8,767 bases of DNA from Terriglobia bacterium (lineage in GTDB: Bacteria; Acidobacteriota; Terriglobia; UBA7540): contig JALHUF010000720.1 of NCBI GenBank assembly GCA_022866195.1, positions 1 through 8,767 of the forward strand, in the 5' to 3' direction. The stretch's first letter is position 1. Each line of letters opens with the position of its first letter. The notes under the pieces are model-generated. The model saw only the letters and a list, made by a program, of their open reading frames with translations, was not told where the DNA came from and made no database searches. Below are positions 1-6,074 of the stretch, piece after piece. Made by a program: the position numbers and the translations under genes.

Positions 1-23
1 AGGAAGTACTGAAGGAAGCCGGG

Positions 24-44
24 AGTCAGAAGGCAGAAGGCAGA
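24..44 (+). repeat. Short 7-bp tandem repeat upstream of the first gene
   Basis: Three consecutive heptamers run here: one AGTCAGA followed by two identical AGGCAGA units, then the period fades into AATCCCT. The array is purine-rich on the + strand and lies about 50 nt before the first start codon. It is too short to be convincing alone. It shares its 7-bp period with the longer arrays elsewhere in the window, which is why it is listed. Confidence 0.5.
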
Positions 45-93
45 AATCCCTCTTCGTTGAGAGTCTGATTGGGAGGGAACCGGCCCCACAAGC

Positions 94-1032
94 ATGAACC
101 TACGGCGCGCAGATCGCAGTCTCTTTGCCGCGAGTTTAGCGCTGGCGGCCTCTTTGATGGTGATCCCCGCAACTGGGGAAGAAATCACACTGCACAACGG
201 TCAGAAGATTGTCGGAACCATCGTCGGCTTTGAGAACGACATGTTCCGCGTGGAAACGGAGTTTGGCTTTGCACTGATCTTCAAGGACAAGGTGGCGACG
301 ATCAGCTTTGGGCCGAGCAGTCCGAAAGAGGCGGGGCAGAAACCTGGCGAGCGCAAGAACCCACCCCCGGCGCCTAAATCGGCGCCTGGCGCCCTAGAGA
401 AGGCAACCGGGTCTTCACTTGCAGCGGCGAAGCCAGCGGCTGAAAGCTCCCCGGTACCGGTGGCCTCCCCAATGTCGGCCTCGCCTGCGACGACGCCCGC
501 ACCGGCGAAGGCGCCTCCTCCGCCGCCTGTTAGTCGTCCGCTTGACGCGCCTCTGCCGGCTGACATTCAGGAACACCTGGAAGGGAACACTTACGTCAAC
601 GACACCTTTCAGTTCGCCATGTACAAGCCTCCGGGCTGGAAGATCCACGAAGGAGTCCCGCGTGAGACCGGGCGGGCCATTGTAGCCATCGGGACCGAGG
701 ACGATCAAACCCTCCTGATCGTCGATCGACAGGTATGGAGTGGCACGCCGGACCTGAAACGTGACACCACGGAAGCAAGTCTCCGGCACACCTACGAGGA
801 CTATCAGGCGCTTTCCGAGTCATCCATCCAGATAGACGGTCGCGCTGCCCTGCGGCGGGAATTCCAGGGGCTCATGGATGGGGTTGAATGGCACGGTGTC
901 TCGGTGCGCGTGGCGCGGGACAACACCGTCTTCGGCCTCATTGGCCTGACTTCAGCCGAAACCTTCCAGTTCCAGCAAGCTTTGCTGAATAAAATCATCA
1001 ATTCATATCGCTTCCTGCCCGGCAAGCCGTAG
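94..1032 (+). CDS. Secreted protein of unknown function: signal peptide, small beta domain, Pro/Ala linker, C-terminal domain
   Basis: I do not recognise a named family; the protein is 312 aa. Residues 1-28 form a signal peptide: Arg-rich start (NLRRADR), a hydrophobic Ala/Leu core and a likely cleavage after ATG before EE. There is no lipobox cysteine, so the protein is probably soluble in the periplasm or secreted. Residues 31-72 look like a small beta-barrel unit, opening with ITLHNGQKIVGTIVGF and closing with DKVATISF. Residues about 75-155 are a low-complexity Pro/Ala/Ser linker with a PPPPP run. Residues about 165-308 form a second globular domain, starting with a YVNDTFQFAMYKPPGWKI segment that recalls PsbP/DUF1795-like folds (an impression only). 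The start is supported by the signal peptide; a GGGAGGG lies upstream with a long spacing of 16 nt. The stop is TAG. The gene converges on the ABC exporter genes. That it is a gene is well supported; its function is unknown. Confidence 0.8.
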   Translation: MNLRRADRSLFAASLALAASLMVIPATGEEITLHNGQKIVGTIVGFENDMFRVETEFGFALIFKDKVATISFGPSSPKEAGQKPGERKNPPPAPKSAPGALEKATGSSLAAAKPAAESSPVPVASPMSASPATTPAPAKAPPPPPVSRPLDAPLPADIQEHLEGNTYVNDTFQFAMYKPPGWKIHEGVPRETGRAIVAIGTEDDQTLLIVDRQVWSGTPDLKRDTTEASLRHTYEDYQALSESSIQIDGRAALRREFQGLMDGVEWHGVSVRVARDNTVFGLIGLTSAETFQFQQALLNKIINSYRFLPGKP

Positions 1033-1044
1033 TTACTGGGTAAG

Positions 1045-1060
1045 GGAACAGGCTTGTTCC
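1045..1060 (+). terminator. Small stem-loop after the secreted-protein gene, possible weak terminator
   Basis: GGAACA and TGTTCC pair around a 4-nt loop (GGCT), 12 nt after the stop codon of the upstream gene. No T-run follows, so a factor-independent terminator is doubtful. The left arm is the GGGAACA word of the repeat family, so the hairpin may be a by-product of a decayed array. AG dinucleotides at 1043, 1050, 1064 and 1078 stay in 7-bp phase. Confidence 0.25.
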
Positions 1061-1112
1061 TCCAGGCATTTAATTACAGATTTGCAGAACCATTGACGCT
1101 GAGGGTTGGCCT

Positions 1113-1140
1113 AGCCCCTAATCCCTAGCCCCTGGCCCTA
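1113..1140 (-). repeat. 7-bp repeat array overlapping the permease stop codon
   Basis: Read on the minus strand there are four heptamers. The first is TAGGGCC, which contains the stop codon of the ABC permease. It is followed by AGGGGCT, AGGGATT and AGGGGCT. Four G-runs of three or four, separated by loops of 3-4 nt, satisfy the usual G-quadruplex pattern on the strand transcribed with the permease gene. The array lies in the gap between two convergent genes and may act in transcript termination or 3'-end protection. That role is inference. Confidence 0.75.
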
Positions 1141-2418
1141 CGTGTACCGCAGCCAGCGGAGGAGTTCGACCACTGACGGCCGCTTACCGTACATTAGGAT
1201 GCCGACCCGGTAGATCTTCGCGGAGAGATAGACGATGCCGATGGTAGTCACGAGCATCAGAGCCAGGGAAAGCGCAATCTGCCAGAAGGGTGGCATTTGG
1301 AGAGCGATCCTCATGGTCATGAGGATGGGGGAGAAAAAGGGGACGAGCGAGAGCACAACGGAAGTGGTCGAGTTCGGATTGCGCATGATGAAAGGGAAGA
1401 ACAAGAAGCTGAGCACCACCACCAAGGTCATCGGCATCTGCACTTGTTGCGCCTCTTCATCACTCGAGACCATGGCGCCGGCGGCGGCGTAGAGCGAGGC
1501 AAAGAGAAAGTACCCGGCCACGTAGTAAATCACCGAAGAGACCAATAACGAGATCGGGATATGAATCTTCTCCGGCGACCCCTGGGGGCTGAAGGCAGCG
1601 ACGACGCCTGCACCGTAGGTAGCGAGCAGTCCTCCTGAGACGGTCCAGATGACGTATTGCGTGAAGCCCACGGCGGCCACGCCCAGCAGCTTGCCGGCCA
1701 GGAGCTGAAAAGGCCGGAGCGAGGAGACCAAAACTTCGACAATGCGGGTGGTTTTTTCCTCCAGCACGGAGCGCAGAGTGGCCAAGCCATAAACCAGGAG
1801 GGTCGTGTAGAGAACCAAGGCCATGCCCATGGCCACGGCGAACGTTTGCCCCTTCTCTTCGACATCTCCTTCTTTGGTGACCTTGACCGTAGTGACCTCC
1901 ACGGCGCGGAACAAATCGCCGGGGTTTTCAATCCGGATTCCCTGATCCTTCAAGCGACGCGCGATGGCAGCATTGCCCACGGCCCGGCGGAGCGAAGCCG
2001 CCAAGCCGATTTCCCCCAGACTGCGCGTGTGGAGGGTGGCGGCTTTCCCTGCGAGTACGTCCTTGGGCACAACCAGGAAGGCGTCCAATTCACCTCGACT
2101 GACCTCGGCGCGCAACTCCTGACGCGCTTTCTCATTTTCTGCGGGCCCCGGCGTCTCCACCGTTCGCGTCACCTGGAACGCGGGTTTGCCACTGGGTAGC
2201 TTCCGCTCGAGACTCTGAGCGATGACGGCCGCCAGGCCTCCCGCCTCATCCAGAATTGCTATCTTCACGGTCTCGTCGGCCTGACGCCCCACGATAAACA
2301 ACGGAAGCAGAAGCACGCCCATCGTTAAGAGAGGCAAGGCAATCGTGGTGATGATGAAGCCCTTGGTGCGCACGCGGGTCAGGTATTCGCGTTTGACCAC
2401 CAGCCAGAGTTTACGCAT
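1138..2418 (-). CDS. ABC exporter permease, NatB/YhaP type
   Basis: This is the membrane subunit of a two-component ABC exporter (COG1668 type; 426 aa, near the roughly 420 aa of Bacillus YhaP). It has a cytoplasmic start (MRKLWLVVKREYLTRVRTKG), TM1 at about residues 21-44 and a large external domain at about 45-192. A C-terminal membrane block follows, with helices near 193-214, 247-275, 288-318, 330-347, 352-369 and 379-405. The conserved cytoplasmic stretch after TM2 is present (EEKTTRIVEVLVSSLRPFQ, then AGKLLG, residues 220-246). The start chosen is the ATG at 2418, because it gives the family N-terminus and overlaps the ATPase stop in ATGCGTAA with GAGG just before it. An in-frame start at 2451 would add 11 unrelated residues. 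The 8-nt overlap indicates translational coupling with the ATPase. Relatives export Na+ or are of unknown substrate, so the cargo cannot be named here. Confidence 0.9.
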   Translation of the reverse strand: MRKLWLVVKREYLTRVRTKGFIITTIALPLLTMGVLLLPLFIVGRQADETVKIAILDEAGGLAAVIAQSLERKLPSGKPAFQVTRTVETPGPAENEKARQELRAEVSRGELDAFLVVPKDVLAGKAATLHTRSLGEIGLAASLRRAVGNAAIARRLKDQGIRIENPGDLFRAVEVTTVKVTKEGDVEEKGQTFAVAMGMALVLYTTLLVYGLATLRSVLEEKTTRIVEVLVSSLRPFQLLAGKLLGVAAVGFTQYVIWTVSGGLLATYGAGVVAAFSPQGSPEKIHIPISLLVSSVIYYVAGYFLFASLYAAAGAMVSSDEEAQQVQMPMTLVVVLSFLFFPFIMRNPNSTTSVVLSLVPFFSPILMTMRIALQMPPFWQIALSLALMLVTTIGIVYLSAKIYRVGILMYGKRPSVVELLRWLRYT

Positions 2419-3316
2419 GGACCTCGGAAACCTTCTCGATGAAGATGTCATTCAAGGGCGGCTCGATCAGTTCGAACCGCGAGATACGAGCGCCTTGCGA
2501 CACAGCAGCTCTTAGGATCTCTTGCGGGTCCGCGCCCGGCCGGAGCTTCACTTCCACCGCCGCGCCGAAGCGGTTCACGCTTTCCACTAGCGCGGGCTGC
2601 TCCAGAAAATCCCCTTGCCCGCTATACTCGATGCGCAACGTGTTCTTTCCGTAAGACTGCTTGATGGACCGCAGGTCTCCGGCCAGGATGCTGCGCCCCT
2701 TGTTGATCAGGCAGATGGAGTCGCACATCACCTCCACTTGTTCCATGCGGTGCGTGGAAAGGATGATGGTGGAGCCCTGGTCGCGCAGCTCCAGCATGAT
2801 GTCCTTGACGAGGGCGGCATTGACGGGATCAAGACCCGTGAAGGGCTCGTCCAGGATCAGGAGCGGCGGGGTGTGAATGATCGCGGCAATGAACTGCGCC
2901 TTCTGCTGCATTCCTTTCGAGAGATCGATGATCTTCTTCTCTGCCCAGGCGGCAAGCACAAGCCGTTCCAGCCACTGGCCAACGCGCCGCGTAGATTCCC
3001 GTTCCGAAAGTCCTTTCAGCGCGGCGAGGAAAACCAGGACCTCGCGCACTTTCATGCGGGGGTAGAGGCCGCGCTCCTCCGGAAGATATCCAATCAGGTC
3101 TTGAGTACGATCGCTGGCGGGCTGGCCGAGCACTAGGATTGAGCCCTCGTCCGGAACCAGGACTCGCATGATCATGCGCAGCGTGGTGGTCTTGCCGGCG
3201 CCATTGGGCCCCAGCAGGCCGAAGACGGCGCCCGGCCGGATGCTGAGGCTCAGGCCATCCACCGCCGTCAGCGAGTCAAAGCGTTTGGTGACCTTTTCGA
3301 GGACCACCGCATCCAT
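2411..3316 (-). CDS. ABC exporter ATP-binding subunit, NatA/YhaQ type
   Basis: This is the ATPase partner of the permease that follows it (301 aa, close to the roughly 300 aa of YhaQ; COG4152 type). Visible motifs are Walker A GPNGAGKT (residues 36-43), the segment IGYLPEERGLYPRM (75-88) holding Glu where most ABC proteins have the Q-loop Gln, the signature LSKGMQQK (132-139), Walker B LLILDEP (152-158), D-loop GLDP (161-164) and H-loop STHRMEQVE (His189). The Glu-type Q-loop and STHRMEQ are normal for this family. A C-terminal DUF4162-like region (about 220-295) follows. The start is the ATG at 3316, preceded by a weak GGAA. The frame is open further upstream to 3523, with ATGs at 3418 and 3415, and the interval has coding-like base composition. 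A longer protein therefore cannot be excluded, but the family start is at MDAVVLEKVTKRF. It is first in the two-gene operon. Confidence 0.9.
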   Translation of the reverse strand: MDAVVLEKVTKRFDSLTAVDGLSLSIRPGAVFGLLGPNGAGKTTTLRMIMRVLVPDEGSILVLGQPASDRTQDLIGYLPEERGLYPRMKVREVLVFLAALKGLSERESTRRVGQWLERLVLAAWAEKKIIDLSKGMQQKAQFIAAIIHTPPLLILDEPFTGLDPVNAALVKDIMLELRDQGSTIILSTHRMEQVEVMCDSICLINKGRSILAGDLRSIKQSYGKNTLRIEYSGQGDFLEQPALVESVNRFGAAVEVKLRPGADPQEILRAAVSQGARISRFELIEPPLNDIFIEKVSEVHA

Positions 3317-3552
3317 GTGCGTTCCGATGCCCTGGTCGTGCAGCCAGCCGGGCTTCCGCGCCGGCAGCGCCGTCCTGACGTCGACCGCCGGAAACGTGAG
3401 CGCGTTTTCTAACATCATTCTCGGACAAAGGCAACGGCCAGAGCTCCTGGGCCCGGGGAATAAGGCTTTGCGGCAGCCTCGGCGCAGCGGGCGAAAGCGC
3501 CTGTACGATTGCCTGGGGTTCAAGTAAGATAGGCGCGCGCATTGAAAGGACG
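3317..3552. promoter_or_regulatory. Divergent region between the ABC exporter operon and trxB
   Basis: The 236-bp gap separates two divergent transcription units and should hold both promoters. On the + strand a weak pair, TGTACG (3502-3507) and TAAGAT (3525-3530), has 17-bp spacing and could serve trxB, but each hexamer matches the consensus poorly. On the minus strand no convincing pair was found. The part next to the ATPase (3317-3418) has codon-like composition (see findings). Confidence 0.3.
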
Positions 3553-4491
3553 ATGTACGAGGCTGAACGTATGCGAAACGTCGTCATTATCGGTTCGGGA
3601 CCGGCGGGACTGACCGCCGCCATCTATGCGGGTCGCGCCAATCTTCAGCCTTTGGTGATTCGCGGCCTGGAAGCTGGCGGCCAGTTGACGCTGACGACCC
3701 TGGTTGAGAACTACCCCGGGTTTCCCAAAGGTGTGCAGGGGCCTGAGTTGATCGAGCTGATGCAGCAACAGGCAGCGGTGTTCGGTGCCGAGTTCAGGGA
3801 GGGAGACGTCAGGCGCGCCGACCTCTCGCGCCGACCGTTCATCCTGGAGGTGGAGCAGGAACGGATCGAAACCCGCACGCTGATCATTGCCTCCGGGGCG
3901 TCGGCCAAGCTGCTAGGGCTGGTATCGGAGCGTAAGTTGCTGGGCCACGGCGTATCCACCTGCGCCACCTGCGACGGCTACTTCTTCCGCGGCAAGGAAG
4001 TCGTGGTGGTCGGCGGTGGCGACACGGCAGCGGAAGATGCTCTGTTCTTGACGCGCTATGCCCGGCAGGTCAGCATCATCCATCGCCGTGACCAGTTGCG
4101 CGCTTCGAAGATCATGCAGGACCGGCTGTTCCGCAACGAGAAAATCAAGTTCATTTGGAATTCCGTGGTTGTGGATATCCTCGACCCCAAGAAGGGCGAA
4201 GTGACCGGGGTGAAGCTCCAGAACACCAAGACGGGTGAGGAGACCGTGAAGCCTTGCGACGGGGTCTTCATTGGCATCGGGCATTCGCCGAACACTGGAC
4301 TGTTCCGCGGCCAGCTCGAGATGAACGAGGTGGGTTACATCAAGACCTACGAGGGCGCGAAGACCAGCGTGCCCGGCGTCTTTGCCGCGGGCGACGTCCG
4401 GGACCCTGGTTACCGGCAGGCCGTCACCGCTGCGGGTTCGGGCTGCATGGCCGCCATGGACGCTGAGAGGTTTTTGGAAGCCGAACATTAA
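3553..4491 (+). CDS. trxB: Thioredoxin reductase (NADPH, low-molecular-weight type)
   Basis: This FAD enzyme transfers electrons from NADPH to thioredoxin in the cytoplasm (312 aa; E. coli TrxB is about 320). Motifs in order are the FAD-binding GSGPAG (residues 14-19), GGQL and ENYPGFP (42-58), the redox-active CATC (Cys137 and Cys140) followed by DGYFF, the NADPH-binding VGGGDTA (153-159), the phosphate-recognising HRRDQLRAS (177-185), the second FAD motif FAAGDVRD (277-284) and the closing RQAVTAAGSGC (288-298). All key residues are present. Two starts are possible. ATG 3553 has AGGA only 2 nt away. ATG 3571 (MRNVVIIGSGPAG, 306 aa) has GAGG at a better spacing of 8 nt and may be the true start. 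The stop is TAA. It is divergent from the ABC exporter and followed in tandem by proline dehydrogenase, 106 nt downstream. The function call is firm. Confidence 0.95.
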   Translation: MYEAERMRNVVIIGSGPAGLTAAIYAGRANLQPLVIRGLEAGGQLTLTTLVENYPGFPKGVQGPELIELMQQQAAVFGAEFREGDVRRADLSRRPFILEVEQERIETRTLIIASGASAKLLGLVSERKLLGHGVSTCATCDGYFFRGKEVVVVGGGDTAAEDALFLTRYARQVSIIHRRDQLRASKIMQDRLFRNEKIKFIWNSVVVDILDPKKGEVTGVKLQNTKTGEETVKPCDGVFIGIGHSPNTGLFRGQLEMNEVGYIKTYEGAKTSVPGVFAAGDVRDPGYRQAVTAAGSGCMAAMDAERFLEAEH

Positions 4492-4497
4492 ACAGTC

Positions 4498-4591
4498 AGG
4501 GGACAGGTTACAGGTGACAGGGAACAGAGAAAGAGTGGCATTTCCACCCCTCGCTGCCTTCCTGTTCCCTGTAACCTATTCCCTGTAACCT
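4498..4591. repeat. Inverted pair of 7-bp repeat arrays forming a large hairpin between trxB and proline dehydrogenase
   Basis: On the + strand four heptamers of the form AGGKNAC (for example AGGTTAC, AGGGAAC) run from 4498 to 4525, starting 6 nt after the trxB stop. On the minus strand four units (two AGGTTAC, one AGGGAAT, one AGGGAAC) occupy 4564-4591. The two halves pair. ACAGGGAACAG (4517-4527) is perfectly complementary to 4562-4572 (11 bp, 34-nt loop). AGGTTACAG (4505-4513) pairs with 4583-4591 (9 bp). The structure could end the trxB transcript or block translation of the next gene. It lacks a T-run. Confidence 0.8.
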
Positions 4592-4597
4592 TTGCTC

Positions 4598-5509
4598 ATG
4601 CTCCGTTCCCTCCTCCTCTATCTTTCCGAACGCGAGGCCCCGAAAAATCTTCTGCTGGGCTCCTCCTGGGGGCGACGCTTGGCGGCGCGTTTTATCGCCG
4701 GTGAGGAACTCGGAGATGCCGTCGGCAGCGTCCGCCGGCTGAGCGCAGAGGGATTTGCCGTCACGCTTGATTACCTGGGCGAGAGTGTGCACGAAGCGCA
4801 GCAGGCGGAAGAAGCCTGCCAGGTGTATCTCTCCATCCTCGACCGGGTGGTGGCCGAAGGAATCCAATCGCACATCTCCATCAAGCTCACGCAGCTCGGC
4901 TTGGCGATCGACGAGGACTTGACCCGCCGCCATGTCGAGGCCATTTGCCGGCGCGCGGCCGATTATCGGAATTTCGTGCGTATCGACATGGAGAGTTCGG
5001 CCTACACGGATGCCACGCTCCGCGTTTTCCGGGCCGTGAATGCCCCGCGTGACGTGCTAGGAATCGTTATCCAGTCTTACCTGTACCGCAGTGAGAAGAA
5101 CGTCGAAGCACTGCTCGAGACCGGCGCCCGCATTCGGCTCTGCAAAGGTGCCTACAAGGAGCTGCTACAGGTGGCCTTCCCCCGCAAGGCCGACGTAGAT
5201 CGGAACTTTGTCCGGCTGATGGAGAAGATGCTTTTGAGCGGTCATTACCACGCCATCGCTACCCACGATCCGCGCATGATTGCTGCCACCCAAGCTTTCG
5301 CGCGTGCGCACGGGATGGGCACCGACGGCTTCGAATTCCAGATGCTGTATGGCATCCGGCGGCAGTTGCAGCGGGAGCTGCTCCGCCAAGGCTATCGAGT
5401 CCGCGTCTACGTCCCCTTCGGGCGACAGTGGTACGCCTACTTCATGCGCCGCCTCGCGGAGCGCCCGGCGAATCTGCTTTTCCTGCTGCGCAATCTGCTT
5501 CGAGGCTAG
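4598..5509 (+). CDS. Proline dehydrogenase, monofunctional
   Basis: This FAD-dependent enzyme oxidises L-proline to 1-pyrroline-5-carboxylate and passes electrons to the membrane quinone pool (first step of proline catabolism). The 303-aa length fits stand-alone bacterial forms (FadM/PutB); there is no P5C dehydrogenase domain and none is encoded nearby. Barrel motifs in order are VTLDYLGES (55-63), HISIKLTQLG (92-101), VRIDMES (127-133), IQSYLYRS (158-165), RLCKGAYKE (180-188), ATHDPRMI (221-228), FEFQMLYGIR (246-255), YVPFG (271-275) and YFMRRLAERPAN (281-292). Arg284 and Arg285 correspond to the pair that grips the proline carboxylate in PutA. The ATG at 4598 is chosen; TTG at 4592 would add two residues. 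No Shine-Dalgarno sequence precedes either, because the upstream bases belong to the inverted repeat array. It may be cotranscribed with trxB. The stop is TAG. The function is firm, the start fairly so. Confidence 0.92.
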   Translation: MLRSLLLYLSEREAPKNLLLGSSWGRRLAARFIAGEELGDAVGSVRRLSAEGFAVTLDYLGESVHEAQQAEEACQVYLSILDRVVAEGIQSHISIKLTQLGLAIDEDLTRRHVEAICRRAADYRNFVRIDMESSAYTDATLRVFRAVNAPRDVLGIVIQSYLYRSEKNVEALLETGARIRLCKGAYKELLQVAFPRKADVDRNFVRLMEKMLLSGHYHAIATHDPRMIAATQAFARAHGMGTDGFEFQMLYGIRRQLQRELLRQGYRVRVYVPFGRQWYAYFMRRLAERPANLLFLLRNLLRG

Positions 5510-5515
5510 AAGAAC

Positions 5516-5590
5516 GCGAATAGCGAGTAGCGAACAGGGAGTAGGGAACAGGGAACAGGGAACAGGGAACAGGGAACAGGGAACAGGGAA
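5516..5590 (+). repeat. Long 7-bp tandem array (GGGAACA type)
   Basis: Ten uninterrupted heptamers plus a 5-nt partial unit begin 6 nt after the proline dehydrogenase stop. The order is GCGAATA, GCGAGTA, GCGAACA, GGGAGTA, then six identical GGGAACA units, then GGGAA. The copies nearest the gene vary and the distal ones are uniform. From 5537 there are eight GGG runs separated by 4-nt loops, an ideal G-quadruplex pattern on the coding strand. The array is in the convergent gap before the SufT-like gene. Confidence 0.95.
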
Positions 5591-5655
5591 AAACCTTCTC
5601 CCGTTGTCAGGTCAGGCCTAACGTACAAGGCTTTCAGTCCCGAGATGGCAACCGC

Positions 5656-5697
5656 AGATCCAAAATCTGAAATCTAAAATCCAAAATCCAAGATCAA
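5656..5697 (+). repeat. 7-bp tandem array of a second, AT-rich type (AAATCCA)
   Basis: Six consecutive heptamers fit ARATCYA: AGATCCA, AAATCTG, AAATCTA, two AAATCCA and AGATCAA. The sequence is unrelated to GGGAACA, but the period is the same. On the minus strand the unit reads TGGATTT, so the purine bias by strand is weaker. It lies in the same convergent gap, 65 nt after the preceding array. Similar AAATCCA-type heptamers are known to me from cyanobacterial short tandem repeats (STRR). Confidence 0.9.
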
Positions 5698-5722
5698 CAA
5701 CCTCTCGCTCGTCATCTTCGCT

Positions 5723-5736
5723 CTGTAACCTGTTCC
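5723..5736 (-). repeat. Short remnant of the AGGTTAC-type 7-bp repeat
   Basis: On the minus strand GGAAC is followed by AGGTTAC and AG, repeating the word found in the inverted array near 4505 and 4583. Degenerate AG-starting heptamers appear to continue to about 5705. It lies 38 nt after the stop of the SufT-like gene, in the sense orientation for that gene. Confidence 0.4.
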
Positions 5737-5774
5737 GCCCGCCTCTACGTGAGGCCGAGCATCTTCTTCGCCGC

Positions 5775-6044
5775 CTAGCTCAGGCGGCTCGGGTCCCAGG
5801 GCGGATCCCAGACTACCTGGACGTTCGCCGACTTGACGCCGGGAATCTTCGCCACGCGCGCCCTTACTTCCTGACTGATAAAGTTGTGGAGCGGGCAGCC
5901 CCGGGCCGTCAGCGTCATCACGACATTGACGTGATCCTCGCTGATCGCCACGTCGTAGATCAGGCCGAGATCCACGATATTGATGGGAATCTCCGGGTCA
6001 TAACACTTGCGAAGCACCTCATAGACTTGCTCCTGCGTCACCAT
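5775..6044 (-). CDS. MIP18/DUF59-family iron-sulfur cluster assembly protein (SufT/PaaD-like)
   Basis: A small (89 aa) stand-alone MIP18/DUF59 domain. Such proteins help insert or mature Fe-S clusters in target proteins. The family opening DPEIPINIVDLGLIYDV (residues 16-32) is intact, with Asp16 and Glu18. The MTLTARGCP segment (43-51) holds the single conserved Cys50 and differs from the more usual MTLTTPGCP. The end VVWDPPWDPSRLS (77-89) matches the family C-terminus. The start is secure: AGGAG (6051-6055 on the minus strand) sits 6 nt before ATG. A perfect palindrome overlaps this site, with a -10-like TAGAAT beyond it, so expression is probably controlled there. The gene follows the interrupted radical SAM gene on the same strand. 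Supplying a cluster to that enzyme is conceivable but unproven. The exact subfamily (SufT, PaaD or other) cannot be fixed from sequence alone. Confidence 0.88.
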   Translation of the reverse strand: MVTQEQVYEVLRKCYDPEIPINIVDLGLIYDVAISEDHVNVVMTLTARGCPLHNFISQEVRARVAKIPGVKSANVQVVWDPPWDPSRLS

Positions 6045-6053
6045 GCGTCGCTC

Positions 6054-6074
6054 CTGGCGGGATCATCCCGCCAG
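6054..6074 (-). promoter_or_regulatory. Perfect 10+1+10 palindrome, candidate operator or translation-control hairpin for the SufT-like gene
   Basis: CTGGCGGGAT, one central base, then ATCCCGCCAG form an exact inverted repeat. Its gene-proximal end shares two bases with the AGGAG ribosome binding site (6051-6055). Upstream on the minus strand, TAGAAT (6080-6085) matches the -10 consensus at five of six bases; the hexamer 17 bp before it (TTCCCC) is a poor -35. Transcription from this -10 would begin inside the palindrome. That is a typical repressor-site position, and the same bases could fold in the mRNA and mask the ribosome binding site. Confidence 0.6.

Noticed and set aside
1..67. End of an upstream gene on the + strand (frame starting EVLKEAG, stop at 65-67)
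   Set aside because: Only a few residues look coding before the frame enters the repeat; this is too short to support.
3067..3089. Glu in place of the Q-loop Gln in the ABC ATPase as a catalytic defect
   Set aside because: GYLPEERGLYP is, as far as I know, the normal form in the NatA/YhaQ family.
5516..5697. CRISPR array
   Set aside because: The units are 7 bp and contiguous, with no spacers of 25-40 bp and no cas genes nearby. These are simple tandem repeats.
5741..5755. GCCTC / GAGGC hairpin as terminator of the SufT-like gene
   Set aside because: Five-bp stem with no T-run on the relevant strand; too weak to call.
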